Counted from the first letter of the stretch, positions 24,512-37,020 are shown. The stretch is 64,000 nt of DNA from Ustulina deusta (GCA_023159155.1 JAJNNX010000039.1:62001-126000), one strand, 5' to 3'. Program-made: numbers and translations. Notes: a model not told the origin generated them from the letters alone.

Positions 24512-25892
24512 ATGCCGCACGATACTCGATCCCGCCGGCTACGGCCGTCAAAGGCGCAATGTCAAATTGAAGACAGCTCAATAGATATTCCATCGCCTAC
24601 CCTCGCCTCACAAGAGACCTATCAGCCCATGGTAGCTCAGAAGTCCGGCAACGACAGCCAACCAGGACACGTTCAGATCATTCACTTTGACTTTCACAAG
24701 TATAGGCCCAGTACGCCAGGGAGTGAATCTCGCCCCATCAAGATAGAAGACTCGCCCGAGGCATCTTTACCATCGCCAATTCGCTCTGAGAAACGCTCAA
24801 TCCTCCAAGAGCCCCTCGCACTACATACATCACGTCTAGAAGTGCCAGTACGTCTACTCTGATGAAATCAAACGCCAGGAGATGCTTATATCGCGCTAGG
24901 CCATTCAGAGTGGCTATCAGCCCAGCGACGCCAGATACGTCGACAGAGAAGATCCCAATGGAAGCTCATTCATGATCCTCCTAGGCGGTCTAGTGCCCTC
25001 AGCAGTGGTGACCACTATAATCGCCTCCCCCAAAGCCTCCACGGCATTCCTACATTGTTTTCTAGCTGCAGAAAGCTACTGGCTAAGGTCACGCGATCAT
25101 GACATAGACCCTGATGCTAAGTTTTGGGAGAAGCTTATTGCACGGTTCAATGCCAATCTCCCCGGTTACCAAATCGACACGTGGCTAACAGCGAGAATTA
25201 TCGCCACTATTCTTTGCAGTCAGCCTTACAAGACGCAAGTTGAACAACAGTTACCCCAAGCAAATGATGTAATATTGCACCTCCTATCAGCAATCGAAGA
25301 TTGTCGCCGCATGTCTCAGCGTCGGAGGCGGCAGCAGCAGTCGGGATCGGAGAACGTCAAGACTTCGATCCGCCACAAAGCTGCTAAAGGGGATGCCCGG
25401 ACAGGTATTCTCGTGAGAAAACCACAGACCCTTGAGGAGGATGTCCGGAAAGTTGTTCTTACGACCAAACCTCAGACCCTTGAAGATCGAGATAAGCTTA
25501 TCGAGGCCTTAGCTACGATAGAACATATTAAAGACCCCGAGACGGGAACCTCGACAGCAGGACATGAGGTCAACTCTCAGGACAAGCGGAAAAGAGATCA
25601 TCTCAAGCCATATACCGCTAGTCTCGATGTGCCACCAACGAGGGATGATAGTACCAGACCAGACGTACGAAGCAATCGCCCACCCGGTCCAGAGGTGATG
25701 AGACGAAACCCCAACAAGAGATTCAAGAAATGGGGTAAGAACAGGCCTCAAGGTGGATATCCGTATTCGTCGACAAGAGAAGTGAAAGGGAATAGGAGAG
25801 GTGCTGCGTCATCAAGATACACGGTAAAAGATAAAGGTGGCCTAGAGCGGCGGTTGAGAGAGCTGGAGCGGCAAGTACAAGGCAGGAGGTAG
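24512..25892 (+). CDS. Hypothetical protein, basic C-terminus
   Basis: Model: exons 24512-24847 and 24900-25892 with a 52-bp intron (gtacgt...gctag), giving about 442 aa. The frame-preserving junction, EVP to AIQSGYQPSD, supports one gene rather than two open frames. I do not recognise it. Residues 1-112 are Ser/Pro rich. About 113-240 looks folded, mixing hydrophobic and helical stretches (SSFMILLGGLVPSAVVTTII, FWEKLIARFNANLPGYQIDTWL). The remainder is highly charged and basic, with an RRRRQQQ run, a twice-repeated KPQTLE motif, and an RFKKWGKNRP stretch resembling a nuclear localisation signal. Codon use seems less GC-rich at third positions than in the housekeeping genes. It lies in tandem with another unrecognised gene. 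Nuclear location is only an inference. Confidence 0.5.
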
Positions 25893-26927
25893 TCCCGAAA
25901 TGAGTACTTAGTTGTGTTGCACGCCCATATCTTGAAGTTCGTGTGTTGTGAGGTGTCGATGAGGGGTGTAGCCATGAATATCTGACAGCGTCCGGCACCG
26001 AATAATACGAATAGCAATGTATCCTCCATCCTAATCACAAACCCCGTACGAAACTCTAGAACGATGGTTTTATACGAGTTACTTCCAATAGCTAGAAATC
26101 AGCATCGTAATTGCAAATAAGTCAGTCACGCAAAACGTCGAGCTCAATGCCACGACAGAAGTTCCAGCGAAAACGAACCGCTAACCCGCCCACTTAGTTT
26201 TACTCGAATACTAGGTAGAGAGGCAGTCGGGTTAGCAGCCCTATGTATATCGGGCCGTAGAACCCCAAATATAAATCCCACTGTAGAGGGTACAAGCCTC
26301 GCAAGTATACTGTGTGCCTACTTAGTGATATCCACGTACCAGGTTGGTTGGTCGACGCAGATCACCGAAAGGTTCTTTCGAGTTCCGTGAACGGCTATAA
26401 AACACAGCTATTATAGGTATAATCTGCTCGCGTATTTCGGTTTGATGGCAACACGTCAAGTCATAGTTGGTTATCTGACTACACTGACTTGCCCTCCCCG
26501 CCCCCCCTGCCGGGTCGACCTACCCGAGAAGAGTTCCCGTCAAAAATTAGTATTATGCTAGCCAGCCGTGGCAAAGCTTGAATATTCATTTAATTCCCTT
26601 GCAAGTTCTATGTGATGTATCACATAATTGTACCTTGCACGTACTGTAAGTGCCCGAAGGATAAATGAATACCATGAGACGCGACTGGACACCAGTCTGA
26701 CGCGCACTTCCCTTGTTTAATACAGGCTTTCATTATTCACCTCTCGTTATTTGTTGTCTGTCCTGCACAGAGTCATATGGTGAACGTTGATCGTATCTCT
26801 TGTGCGATCAACTAGTCCAAGCGTACGCCTCCAGCATATAAAACCAAGGCCAAACAACTTAACACGAGAGGCAGGGGAAAAGACAATACTTGATAACACA
26901 GAGTCAGCGACTTCGGTCAAGAGTCAA
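25893..26927. other. Spacer between two orphan genes
   Basis: About 1 kb with no supported gene. It presumably contains the 3' UTR of the upstream hypothetical gene and the promoter of the downstream one. A near-palindromic ctatgtgatgtatcacataattg occurs near 26609-26631, in which tgtgat and atcaca form an inverted repeat. Confidence 0.4.
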
Positions 26928-29568
26928 ATGGCTCCAAGAAAGAAAGCGAAAATGGCTACGCCATCAGGACATCAGAAACACGTCCCCTCCGCGGTAACAA
27001 CTTCGACAGTGTATACCTCATCATACATGGCAGTTCAGGAACCCTCCCCTCCATTATCATCGCCACCACCACCATCATTCCCAAAATCATCCTCATCGCA
27101 GCAAACCCACGAGCTTCCTGGTGACATAACCTCATCTAGACGAGGTCCCTCTAGATCAGGCATAAAACGTGGGAAAACAATCAAATCCTCAGCACTAGAC
27201 AGACTCATTGCCCAATCGCAAGAAACTGCCGTAAGTCTTCCCGCTCCTTGTGGGATAGGAATCGCCCTCATTTCATTTCCCGTCGCAGGACGAGATCCGA
27301 TCTACTTCCTCAACAACACTACGCTCGCCGGGAGAACTCAGCATCCGGCCAAGACTGTCTCAGAAAGCTCCGTCCTCTCAAAAGGCTAGCACACAGCAGA
27401 CGACCAAGTTAATCAATGTTCTCATCAAGAATAAGTCCTTGCTATACAAGTGTATAGAGGAGGATCAGAATGAACAGGGTGAGGGTAGTAAGGCTAGTAA
27501 GTGCTATATCGACTCGTATTCTTGTTTCTGTCACCGTTTGGGTAAAAGTTCCTGTTGAGCATGATTCTGACCCGACATAAATTTTGAATTCTTTAATCTC
27601 TAGACCTGTCGACCCTCCCGGGTAGCGTCTAACGTCAAACGGCTAACGGAAGATCTAGTGATGAGAAAAATATTAGTAGCGGTAGAGGATCGCCGCTTCC
27701 AGACGTGGCGGCAGGTAAAGTCGTGGACGATGCGGCACTATCGTCGACAACAGCGAGGCAACAAATCGCTTCCGTCAGCACCATCGTCATCAGCCCCAGC
27801 AACCCGAAAGACCAGAAACCCCCCTTCGTCCATCAGGACTCCATTCGAGAAGAATCTAGTGCCGATTGTCAATGTTACGGAAATGAAGATGAAGGCCAAA
27901 AATTTCCTCAACTCCGTAAAAGAAGCAATAGGCACGAGAAAGCTAAGACGAGCATTCCAACACCGCCTGACGTGCGGAGAGTTACCGGAGGACATAAGTC
28001 AGCTAATATTTTCCCCGTTATACTTGGAACTTTGTAGGAGGCAGATCTGGAAGGTCACGGCAGCGAGGAATGCGAACCATTCTGAGTCTGACAGTTCCGA
28101 TAACGACGAATGGTCTGACTGGGAGGAATACAGTGAGGTGTTGCCAGACCATGATTCTGACGTGGGCGATGGCCCGACGACAGCTATTGGCACTCACCTA
28201 CATATCCTCCCGTCCATTGAGGAGGAAAACAGCGATAGTAGGAAGGACGATCCTCTCGAGCGGTCCGTTACCGGGCAAAGAACCGATAAGCCCTCCACGC
28301 CCACCAAGACCCGGGAGCTAGAGATTCGCGATCCACGTGTGAGAATAAACCACCAAGCCCGGCGGAGAAAAAAAGATGATGGATGCAAAGCCGGAAACGG
28401 CGATAAACATAGCAGTCAATGTCGACTGCTAACGTCACCATACCCAAAAAATAGTCTCGACGAGCCAGTTTGCCGGCCAGTGCCCGACCTGGCTCAGGCT
28501 CAGATTCAGGTGGTAGAGAGCCCACATCCTCGTGAAGACACAGCAGGGTTATCATTCCCGCCGATACCCCGGGTTCGCCCATTTGCCGATCTGATGTTAC
28601 CGACAGGAACCGTGACCCCGGGCCCTGAGGTAGAGTCGATATTCCGCATAGGGGGCCTCCTATGCGACACAAACGAACGTGGTGCCGATGAGAGAATCGA
28701 TGTAGACAACATGAGCAAGGTTACGAGTAATCCTCAAGACAGCACCAACCCAACTCCGAAGGAGAAGAAGAAATCCCCAAGGGAAACGGTGGGAGAAGAG
28801 CAATACAAAGATCCATCCATGCCCAGCACTAGATATATTTCCCGGAAAACATATCAACTGAAAGGCGGTCCGATGGGCACACCATCTTCAACCCGACGAA
28901 CCCCAGCAATACTCGCAGCAGAAAATTTAAGACAAGGCCGCAAACTAGCGAAACCTCTAGCAGCAAAGAAAATCCCAAGTCGAGCCCCTCTACCCAAGAA
29001 AACAAGCCCGGTAAAAACCCATCAGGTGCACGGGGAGATCCAGCCGCCGATGTTCTATAATGTATTGGCTGGGGGTTCTGCCGTGATCTCACGGGCGAAT
29101 CCAGAACTGCAAGTCAATAATACCTTGCAACCCAAGTTATCTGAACACATCCGAGACACAGAGGGTCGAGACACAGAGGGAGGTAGGTCGGATAGGGAGG
29201 ACAAGGAAAACAGGGCTGGGGGAAGCAACGGAGCGGTGTTCAAGAGTGTGCCTCGGCAACGCAGCTTGTCGCATCAAAGCGACCTGTCCGACGACGACAT
29301 AAGTCTGCCGCCTGTAGAGGAGCTCTACGAGCGTGCGATTCACGCGCGGGGATCAGCGATGTCTCGAGCAGACATATCGCGGACAACTACACAGGCCAAG
29401 AGCCAACGTCAACCCGAAACGGCAGCGCAACTGGGTAACAACAAGAAGCGTCCAAGATGGGGACCGTCAAGCGAGGATTGTAATATCTCGGCTCTCTCGA
29501 CAGGGACTAGGCCTTGGAAGCGCATGAGGTCGAGAAGTCGGAAACCCGCGTGGAAGATAGTATGCTAG
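26928..29568 (+). CDS. Hypothetical disordered protein (~806 aa)
   Basis: Model: exons 26928-27230, 27289-27496 and 27659-29568 (introns of 58 and 162 bp), about 806 aa. Both junctions keep frame: QETA joins DEIRSTSS, and GSKA joins MMRKILVAVEDRRF. The start is the ATG of MAPRKKAKMATP. I do not recognise it. The only compact-looking part is roughly residues 145-275, a helical basic region with KLINVLIKNKSLLYKCIEED and RRFQTWRQVKSWTMRHYRR, followed by FLNSVKEAIGTRKLRRAFQH. The rest is disordered: an acidic patch (SDSSDNDEWSDWEEY), many Ser/Thr-Pro sites, a KEN-like DREDKENRAGG, and a basic C-terminus (WKRMRSRSRKPAWKI). This composition suggests a nuclear or chromatin protein, but that is inference. 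It neighbours another orphan gene in a gene-poor region. Confidence 0.5.
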
Positions 29569-31600
29569 GCCCTCTATTCTCCTCTCCCCGCCTAACGAAC
29601 GACGGCGGGTCTTACCTATACCTTGTGGTGGACGGGGACCGTCGAGGCTATGCTGTGGACATCAGACGGTGACGTCCTTTATGCAATGGCAAAGTTAGAA
29701 TCTGAGCCTAAGAAATGGGCAGCAAGATAATGTAGATGACTGGCCATTATAACGGATATCTGGCAAACAGATGGGTAAATAGACATCTTCACTCGCGCCA
29801 TTATTACTACATAGTTGAATCACCACTCTATACTATATCTTAGGCATATACTCTATATCCGACGGGTCCCGTCGGTATATCGGGCGAGAGACGGGTCGTG
29901 TTGATAATCGTGTGTATAATCATCGCAGTATAAGATAACAAGAAAACAAGGCTCCGTACCTATCTTGCCATTCTAGGATAGATATAGGTAATATAGTTAG
30001 CCGACCCGCCATGCAGGTAAGGTAAGTCACCGAGCGGCATAGTAGAGATCTCGACGACCGGCTTGACGATTTTGGCAGTTTCACGTGCAAAGGAGTCAGT
30101 CAACTTACCTCGGGATTACCTCAGCGAGTCATGCTGACCATCATACCATCCCGCCGTACCATAATCGACGCTTACAGTACAATTGGGGAAGTCATCGAGT
30201 TGAGTGGTACCTGGGTTCTGGGAATTTGTTGTTGTTGGCTGGAAGAACTGACCCTGCATTTTCTCTCGCATCGAATTCCGCATTGTTTGGAATCGCCAAA
30301 TGTGCCTACGCTATGGGCGATAACGTACGGACCCTAGAATGTTGCAACTGGAAGATGTGCTAGAGTCGTAGTGTATGTATATCGTCAGCTTCGCAAGATA
30401 TCACCCCGTGCAAAACCCAGCCTTGCGAACGGCAAAAGAATTGTGCCGGGCAATTTGTTGGTGTTACGCACATAGGGCAAGATGTTTAACGAACCTACCT
30501 AGGCAGTGTAGTAATGCACTAGGTCGATCATACACGGAAAGTTCGCCAATGTGTAGGTAGGTATACGTGTCTCGGGGCGGCATGTATGTAGGTACATATC
30601 CATGGACGTCTCAACAAGAATCTCCCCAACAGAAAAAATCATGGCTTCTGCCAAGAACGGAATCCCGGTTTGAAGGCGGGTAATGCCCCTGTTACGCTGT
30701 TAAGGCGGTGTTAGGGAGGTGTGGGGACTGGACTACATGGTACAATCGGTGCTGCGACCGCACGCACGGGCGGGGCTCAAAATACTTAGCTGCGTGTACA
30801 TGGGCAATCAGGTACATTGTATGTTGTACCTATGCGTAGGGATGTAGGTAACGTAGGATTTACCATATGCGTAGCTCCAAAAGAAGACGGCTCAACTATA
30901 CTACACTACACGAGAGCTGAGAACCCGAAAACGGTTCGAGGGTTGTGGTTCCATTGGAGGGAACCGGAAACTAGCAATAGTCAATGCAAGCCACCAATGC
31001 GTGTGTTGTTCGAATGGCCTATACACTACATAGGGTCGTTCGTCAAGCCCGTTGCTAGAAACGGATTGGTTGGTTGGCTGGCGGACTGATTGTCGAAGTT
31101 TCCCCCCCCTTCGTAGAGTAGTACCTAGGTATATACCTACACTCTGCAGTATATTTCCTGTATACTATGAACTGATGACGATGATAATGACGAAGAAGAC
31201 GATGCGATGAATGAGGTGGTAAGATCCTATCCGGCCCCTACCAAACCAGAGAAAGTGAAGTAGAAATAAAAAATACCCATGCGTGGCGGTGAGAGTATGT
31301 AGTGTACATGCAGGTAGTTTTTGTCTGCTATAAAGTCAACGATGGGGAAAAAAGGTTAGGTATCGAACGTGGAATTCAAAGTTGCATGTGAATGAGTCGT
31401 GGCTTCCATGTGCATGCACGCTACCGAAGAGAGATGCGTGATTGGTGGACCGCATTTGCTGGGAATTTCTGATTGGTCAATTGACTCTCAGCTAATGCGC
31501 ACCAAGACGCCGACCTTCGTCTGTTCCCCATAATTGCCCTGGTTGATCAACGGATCTGACGCTACACTAGATTTCACTTCGCTATAGTGCCGTGCCAGGG

Positions 31601-31633
31601 AACCCTGACAGAAACCCTGACAGAAACCCTGAC
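31601..31633 (+). repeat. 12-bp tandem repeat aaccctgacaga
   Basis: Two full copies and a third of 9 bp lie about 600 bp upstream of the desaturase start codon. It could be a short expansion or clustered binding sites; nothing in the sequence distinguishes these. Confidence 0.8.
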
Positions 31634-32019
31634 CTACGCTAGGTATTTTTCCTCAACAATGTTTCCATTATCGTCTGTACCTACACTACCTACCTACATC
31701 CATACCCCATTCCCATTCCTGAGGATCATATCTAGGTACCTACATACCTAGGCGAGGTTAGGTAAGTACCTGCACTGTAGTGTAGTGTCAATCTTTGAAT
31801 CAATCTGGTCGTCCTTAGTCCTCAGTCCAGAGTCGATCCATTATCGCCTCGGTCCCTCTCATCCAATCCTAGGTACCTGTTTACTCAGACCATATGTGTA
31901 CTCTCCCCTCGTTTTGTCTTGCGCACCCCCTAGATAAAATAATTTGTGCCCACTAAAATATAACACAAAGGGCTGCCCTCCCCCTTCAAGGAGAAAAAGA
32001 AAGTACCTAAATACCTACT

Positions 32020-32140
32020 AAAATACCTAATCCTCTTCTCTCCCTCCCCCCAACCCAACCTATCACGTCTGGGATTTATCCTCCTCCTCCCCCTCCTCCT
32101 CTCCTCCTTTTCCTCCACTCCCCCCCTTCCTCTCACAGGA
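32020..32140 (+). promoter_or_regulatory. Pyrimidine-rich tract upstream of desaturase
   Basis: An almost uninterrupted C/T tract (ctcttctctccctccccc, then repeats of cctcctcc) ends about 90 bp before the desaturase ATG. Such CT tracts mark transcription start regions of strongly expressed genes in filamentous fungi. The tract ends in ctcacag, so a 5' UTR intron acceptor is also possible. Confidence 0.5.
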
Positions 32141-32230
32141 CTACTGCCCCTACAGCGACCACCCCTCGTCTTTCGCGACAGGAATAGGGAGAGAGACAGA
32201 CGGAGAGAGAGTCAGAAGGGCCAAGTCAAC

Positions 32231-33771
32231 ATGGCTCCCGCAAAAACCACCGGCCGCGCACGCCAGAACCCGGCCGTCCGTCGTGCTGCCACCTCGAACA
32301 CGACGACGACAACGTCAAGCACGGACAGCAGCGACACGTCTACCGTCCCCTCGCCCCTCGACTCGCCCCGGCCCTCGGCCTCGTCGACCTCGCTCTCGTC
32401 CCTGGCCTCGGTCGACGCCGCCAAGCAGCCCGCCTTTGGCAAGCTCATCGACACATACGGCAACCAGTTCGAGGTGCCCGACTACACCATCAAGGACATC
32501 CGCGATGCCATCCCCAAGCACTGCTACGAGCGCTCCGCCGCCACGGGCCTCTACTACGTCTTCCGCGACATCGCCAGCCTCGGCACCACCTTCTACCTCT
32601 TCCACACCTACGTGACGCCCGAGAACATCCCGTCCACGCCCCTGCGTGCCCTGCTCTGGGCCTTCTACACCTTCGCCCAGGGTCTGTTCGGCACCGGCAT
32701 GTGGGTGCTGGCCCACGAGTGCGGCCACCAGGCCTTCAGCCCCTCCAAGGTGCTCAACGACACGGCCGGCTGGATTATGCACTCGGCGCTTCTCGTGCCC
32801 TACTTCAGCTGGAAGATCTCACACGGCAAGCACCACAAGGCCACCGGCCACATAGGGCGCGACATGGTCTTCGTGCCCAAGACCCGCGAGGAGAAGGCCT
32901 CCCGGCTCGGCAAGCTGGCCCACGAGCTGTCCGAGCTGGGTGAGGAGACCCCCATCGTGACCTTGATCATGCTCGTCGGCCAACAGCTGATCGGCTGGCC
33001 CAACTACCTTATGACCAACGTCACCGGCCACGACAACCACGAGCGCCAGGCCGAGGGCCGGGGCAAGGGCAAGAAGAACGGCTGGTTCACCGGCGTCAAC
33101 CACTTCAACCCGAGCAGCCCTCTCTACGAGGCCAAGGATGCCAAGTTGATTGTCCTGAGCGACATCGGCGTCGCCATCACCATGTCCGTCCTCGTCTATC
33201 TGGGCAACAACTTTGGCTGGTCCAACCTCCTCGTGTGGTACTTCATTCCTTACCTCTGGGTCAACCACTGGCTAGGTAAGTGATTCGTCGTCTCTCCCCA
33301 TTCGTGTCTTTGCTAGTATCGGCGGACTAACTTGTGACCTCTCCCCCCTTTCTAGTTGCCATCACCTTCCTTCAGCACACAGACCCCTCTCTCCCACACT
33401 ACACGGGCGAATCGTGGAACTACGTCCGTGGCGCCGCCGCCACGATCGACCGCGAGTTTGGCTTCATGGGCCGCCAGCTTCTCCACGGCATCATCGAGAC
33501 CCATGTTCTGCACCACTACGTCTCCACCATTCCCTTCTACAACGCCGACGAGGCCAGTGAGGCCATCAAGAAGGTCATGGGCCGTCACTACCGCGCCGAC
33601 ACGAGGGAAGGTTCCCTGGGTTTTATCAAGGCCATGTGGCGCAGCGCGCGGATGTGCCACTGGGTTGAGCCCAGCGAGGGAGCCGAGGGCGAGGGCAAGG
33701 GCATTCTATTCTTCCGCAACACGAACGGCCTCGGTACCAAGCCGCTCAAGTTGAGCCCTCCTGGTCAATGA
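32231..33771 (+). CDS. Delta-12 fatty acid (oleate) desaturase
   Basis: Exons 32231-33275 and 33356-33771 (80-bp intron) give about 486 aa. The three His boxes of membrane-bound fatty acid desaturases are present and correctly spaced: HECGH at about 162-166, HGKHH at about 198-202, and HVLHH at about 398-402. They bind the di-iron centre. Hydrophobic pairs flank the boxes (ALLWAFYTFAQGLF, VAITMSVLVYLGNNF). Length, box types and the NHFNPSSPLY and FLQHTDPSLPHY blocks point to the delta-12 class that converts oleoyl to linoleoyl chains in the ER membrane. An omega-3 desaturase is less likely but related. The N-terminal 65 residues are Ser/Thr-rich and poorly conserved in the family. The third exon base of the split Val codon confirms the splice. 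Codon use is strongly C-ending, suggesting high expression. Confidence 0.93.
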
Positions 33772-34782
33772 GCGAGCGTTTTGGGTAGAATCTGAATGGT
33801 GACCTCGCATAGTCACACAGCCGAATGACGTAAACACCAAGAACTCAGGTACCGCAGCTGTCGGGGTCGTCCATCATTCCCGATTTCGGTTTTGGATATA
33901 CCTACCTCTACCTGCCGAAGCCCATAATGAGAAACGAAAAACGGGGGCGTAGGTCGTACGCCTTAGAAAGATGAAGCGGTTGAGGGGTGTGCGTGTGCAG
34001 AAATTTTGGAGAAAATACTCGGGGAATTTCGGAGTTTAGACAGACAGCCCACCATATCACGCTTATATATGAAATGGTCATGATGAGCTGTGCGCGAACG
34101 GGTTATTAGAGAAGCTACAAGAACTAGAGAATTACTTGTTGGTAACTAAGCGCTTAAAGGTACCTGCCCTATATATTAGAGAGGGAATGGGGTAGGATTG
34201 AATGAATCAACGAATGACTTGAACAAGAAATATGTACTTACAGAACGTGAGAGGATGAAAACTGAACGATCCAATAGCTTATGGTAACATTGCGAATATC
34301 TATCTATGGTTTACAATGATACGCGAAGCGGTAGCCAGATTTTGGATAGTGCGATACAAGCAATGCAATATACAACACATTGCAGCACAATGCTAATCGT
34401 GATTCTATGGAGTTGTGGTATAAGTAGGTAGTTAACTTCACAGGTCTCGGGTTGCTTGCTTTATAGCCATCTACTTACTTACTTGGCTTCCAAATACTTG
34501 CACGAACATTAATTCCATACACCTGCATCGCCTGTCGATACCTATCGCCATATTATGGCAGACACACCAACAGTAGTAGTAGTAGTAGTAGTAGTAGTAC
34601 TTACCAGTCATACCTCTTGCTCTTATCTCGAGATACGATTCCAAAAAAATAAAATAAAATAAAATACCAATCCCCCCAAGGACCAGAACCGCTACTTCAA
34701 CAGATACACAGAAGGCGGTCCTAGCACACCATTACAACAAGCCACTGCACGTCCTCCGTCTCTGCCATCTACTACTATCCCG
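33772..34782. other. Convergent 3' spacer with microsatellites
   Basis: No supported gene. It contains an (AGT)n run at about 34572-34599 and an (AAAAT)n run at about 34644-34667, and holds the 3' ends of the desaturase gene and of the hypothetical gene on the other strand. Confidence 0.5.
34572..34599. repeat. (AGT)n microsatellite
   Basis: About nine perfect AGT trinucleotide units between convergent genes. Confidence 0.95.
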
Positions 34783-37020
34783 TCAGACTAGACCACCAAC
34801 CAGCCTCTCCCCAGGCCGCCCGATCTCGCGGCGCCGATTCCGATTCCGATGACGACATGCCGTCTTGTTGTTCCCGCTCGGACGACCCTTTTTCTTCTTT
34901 CTCTTCTTCTTCTTCTTCTTCTTCTGCTTCATCTTCTTTCCGCTCCTGCCCTCGTCGTCGTTGTCGTCGTCGTCGTCCTCCTCTTCTTTTATCGGCGCGC
35001 TCTTCCCCCGCCTGAGCGGATGCCCCTGGTTGTGATTGCGATCCGGACTCGTCCTCGGATGTCTGTTTGAGTGGGGGTCCGCGCCCAACGCAGTTGGTTT
35101 TCTGCTGGGGGCGGCGATGCCTTCGATAGAAGCAGAAGAAAAGAAAGAAGAAGGAGGAGGAGGAGGGATTCGTCGAGCTGGAGGACGGCGCGACTCGTCT
35201 GAGATGGCGGCGCGTTTGGTAGGCGAAGGACTGCTGTCATCGCCTCGGTGAAATCGAACACGGCGTTGCTCTTTCCTTTCTTTGTCCTTGGTCCTGCCCC
35301 CGTCGTCGTCGTCGTCGTCGTCGTCGTACGATCTCTTGCTAGGCCGTGTGGTTGCGATCGGCCGGACGTCGATGGTCGGTCGCGGAGGAGTGGACGCGGC
35401 CAAGTAGCTGGATCCGAGCTCGGTGGGACTGGGGCTGTTGAGCCAGACGGGGAACTGGTTCAGTACGGCTTCGACGTCGCTCGCCGTCTCGTGCGCGTCG
35501 GCGGGTTCGGCGAAGCTGCTTAGGCTCTTTAGAGAGGGGATATTGTGTGGTTTGCCGTTGCCATCCTCGTCATCACTGTCGCTGTCGCTGTCGCTGTCGC
35601 TGTCGGAGGAGATGGCGTATGGGTCATGGTAACTACCGACGGAGGACGTGGGCGCTTGCTTCGCGGCCATGGGGTTCTCCGGGGTCCGAGGGAGCGGTTG
35701 GAGACTGCTAGTCTGTCCCTGTATTGTCCCCCGGCGTGTGGGCTTGGATATAGGTTTGGCTTCGACTATGGGTACGGGTGTGACAGCAGCAGGGGTATTC
35801 TGTGTAGTCCGTGGGAGTGACTGATGCTTTCTGCTTTGTGCTTGTGCCGGCTCTCCCTGTCCGGAACCACATTGATTTACGGGTTTGGCGACAGAATGGG
35901 ATAGGGAATTGGACTTGAATGTAGGTGTAGGCGTGGCAACAGCAGCATTTCGTGTAGTCGGAGTAGCAGCCCCGGCGACGAGCGAGGCCGCAGATACAAA
36001 ACCAAATGCCTCAAGCTTCTTGGATTCATTGTTGATGTCTCGCTGAACAGCGGGCCGAGGTGTAGAATAAACCCGCGACTTCACAGCGGGGAAAAGCGTA
36101 GGAGGAAGTATAGACGAAGAATTTCTCAGCAACGTGCTCTTTTGATGTGCAGTGGTGGTACTCGTGCTAGAGGCCGTAGTGGCCGGTTGCTGTCGCGAGG
36201 TTCCCGAAAATTTGACATTTTTCTTATTGTCCCCTACATCGCCTGCTTCGCCAAAGAGCGGCTATAACAAGTAAGCCATGGATGCTACACTGGGTTCCCT
36301 GCAAAGAAGGACGGCTCAACAAATACCTTCGGCGGATAAGTGCTATCCAAACTCCTGGACGACGCAGGGATAGACGGGGTATCAAGAAAGCGGCGGCTTT
36401 CCGAATTCTTATCCTTCGCCGATGATGCACTTTGACGAGGAGCGAGCCCCGTCGTCTTGTTCGTCGGAGTCTTGAGCTCGCCAAGATCCCACAATCCAGA
36501 AAACCGGCGCCGGGGAGTAGGCAGTTCCTATGCACACATTTTAGGTCAGTAAGCGGGTACTTGCTCGGTCATCTACTTAGTTTCTCATCTTGTATCTTCC
36601 TCGGTAGAGAAGGAAGAGAAGGGCTAGGAAAGAAAAGGGGAAAGTGAGATGAAAGGAAAAGAACAGCAGACGGGAGATGAAGGTCGTCCTTACAGCAGTA
36701 GCGCGAGTCGTTCTATCACCAGCCTCAACTGTCCTGGCCGATGAACCAAGAGACGAATGAGGCAGAGAAGGAGGCGCAGGTTCCGGGCTCGAACCAGCCC
36801 CATCGTCATCACTATCATCGGAATCAGAATCGGAATCGGAATCGATGACAATAACCCTCTCCTTCTCGGTTTCCCGCGTAGCTAGCTCCTGGCCAAGCTT
36901 CACGTCAACCCCACGACTCCCTCGGCCTTCACCTGCACCTCTATCGTGGGCAGAAGAGGGCTCATTACGTGCTCCCCGTGTGCCACGTGCTCTTGGTATA
37001 GAGGGTGTGTAGGGTGCCAT
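34783..37020 (-). CDS. Hypothetical disordered charged protein
   Basis: Model: exons 36694-37020, 36327-36527 and 34783-36261 (introns of 166 and 65 bp), about 668 aa, all joined in phase 0. The ATG at 37020 begins MAPYTPSIPRARGTRG. I do not recognise it. It appears disordered throughout, with two Ser-Asp repeat tracts (IVIDSDSDSDSDDSDDDG in exon 1 and a longer SDSDSD run at about residue 395), a poly-Asp run at about 490, and a Lys-rich tail around 626-645 ending in KKRKKKKGRPSG, a strong nuclear localisation-like signal. The most motif-like part is RRRFSGLWDLGELKTPTNK in exon 2. IDSDSD strings resemble SUMO-interacting or CK2-site motifs, which would suit a nuclear protein; that is inference. 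Trinucleotide runs in the DNA underlie the Asp and Lys tracts, so length variation between strains is likely. Confidence 0.6.

Larger units (their letters stand above)
29569..32230. other. Long intergenic region before desaturase
   Basis: About 2.7 kb without a supported gene; open frames are below 95 codons and have no domain. It contains scattered ACCTACCT/AGGTAGGT words (about 30540-30600, 31100-31140 and 31675-31780) and a 12-bp tandem repeat at 31601-31633. The right end (about 31950-32140) is pyrimidine-rich and probably belongs to the desaturase promoter or leader. Confidence 0.45.

Noticed and set aside
32315..32782. 155-codon minus-strand frame, Gly/Val-rich
   Set aside because: Antisense shadow of the GC-rich desaturase exon.
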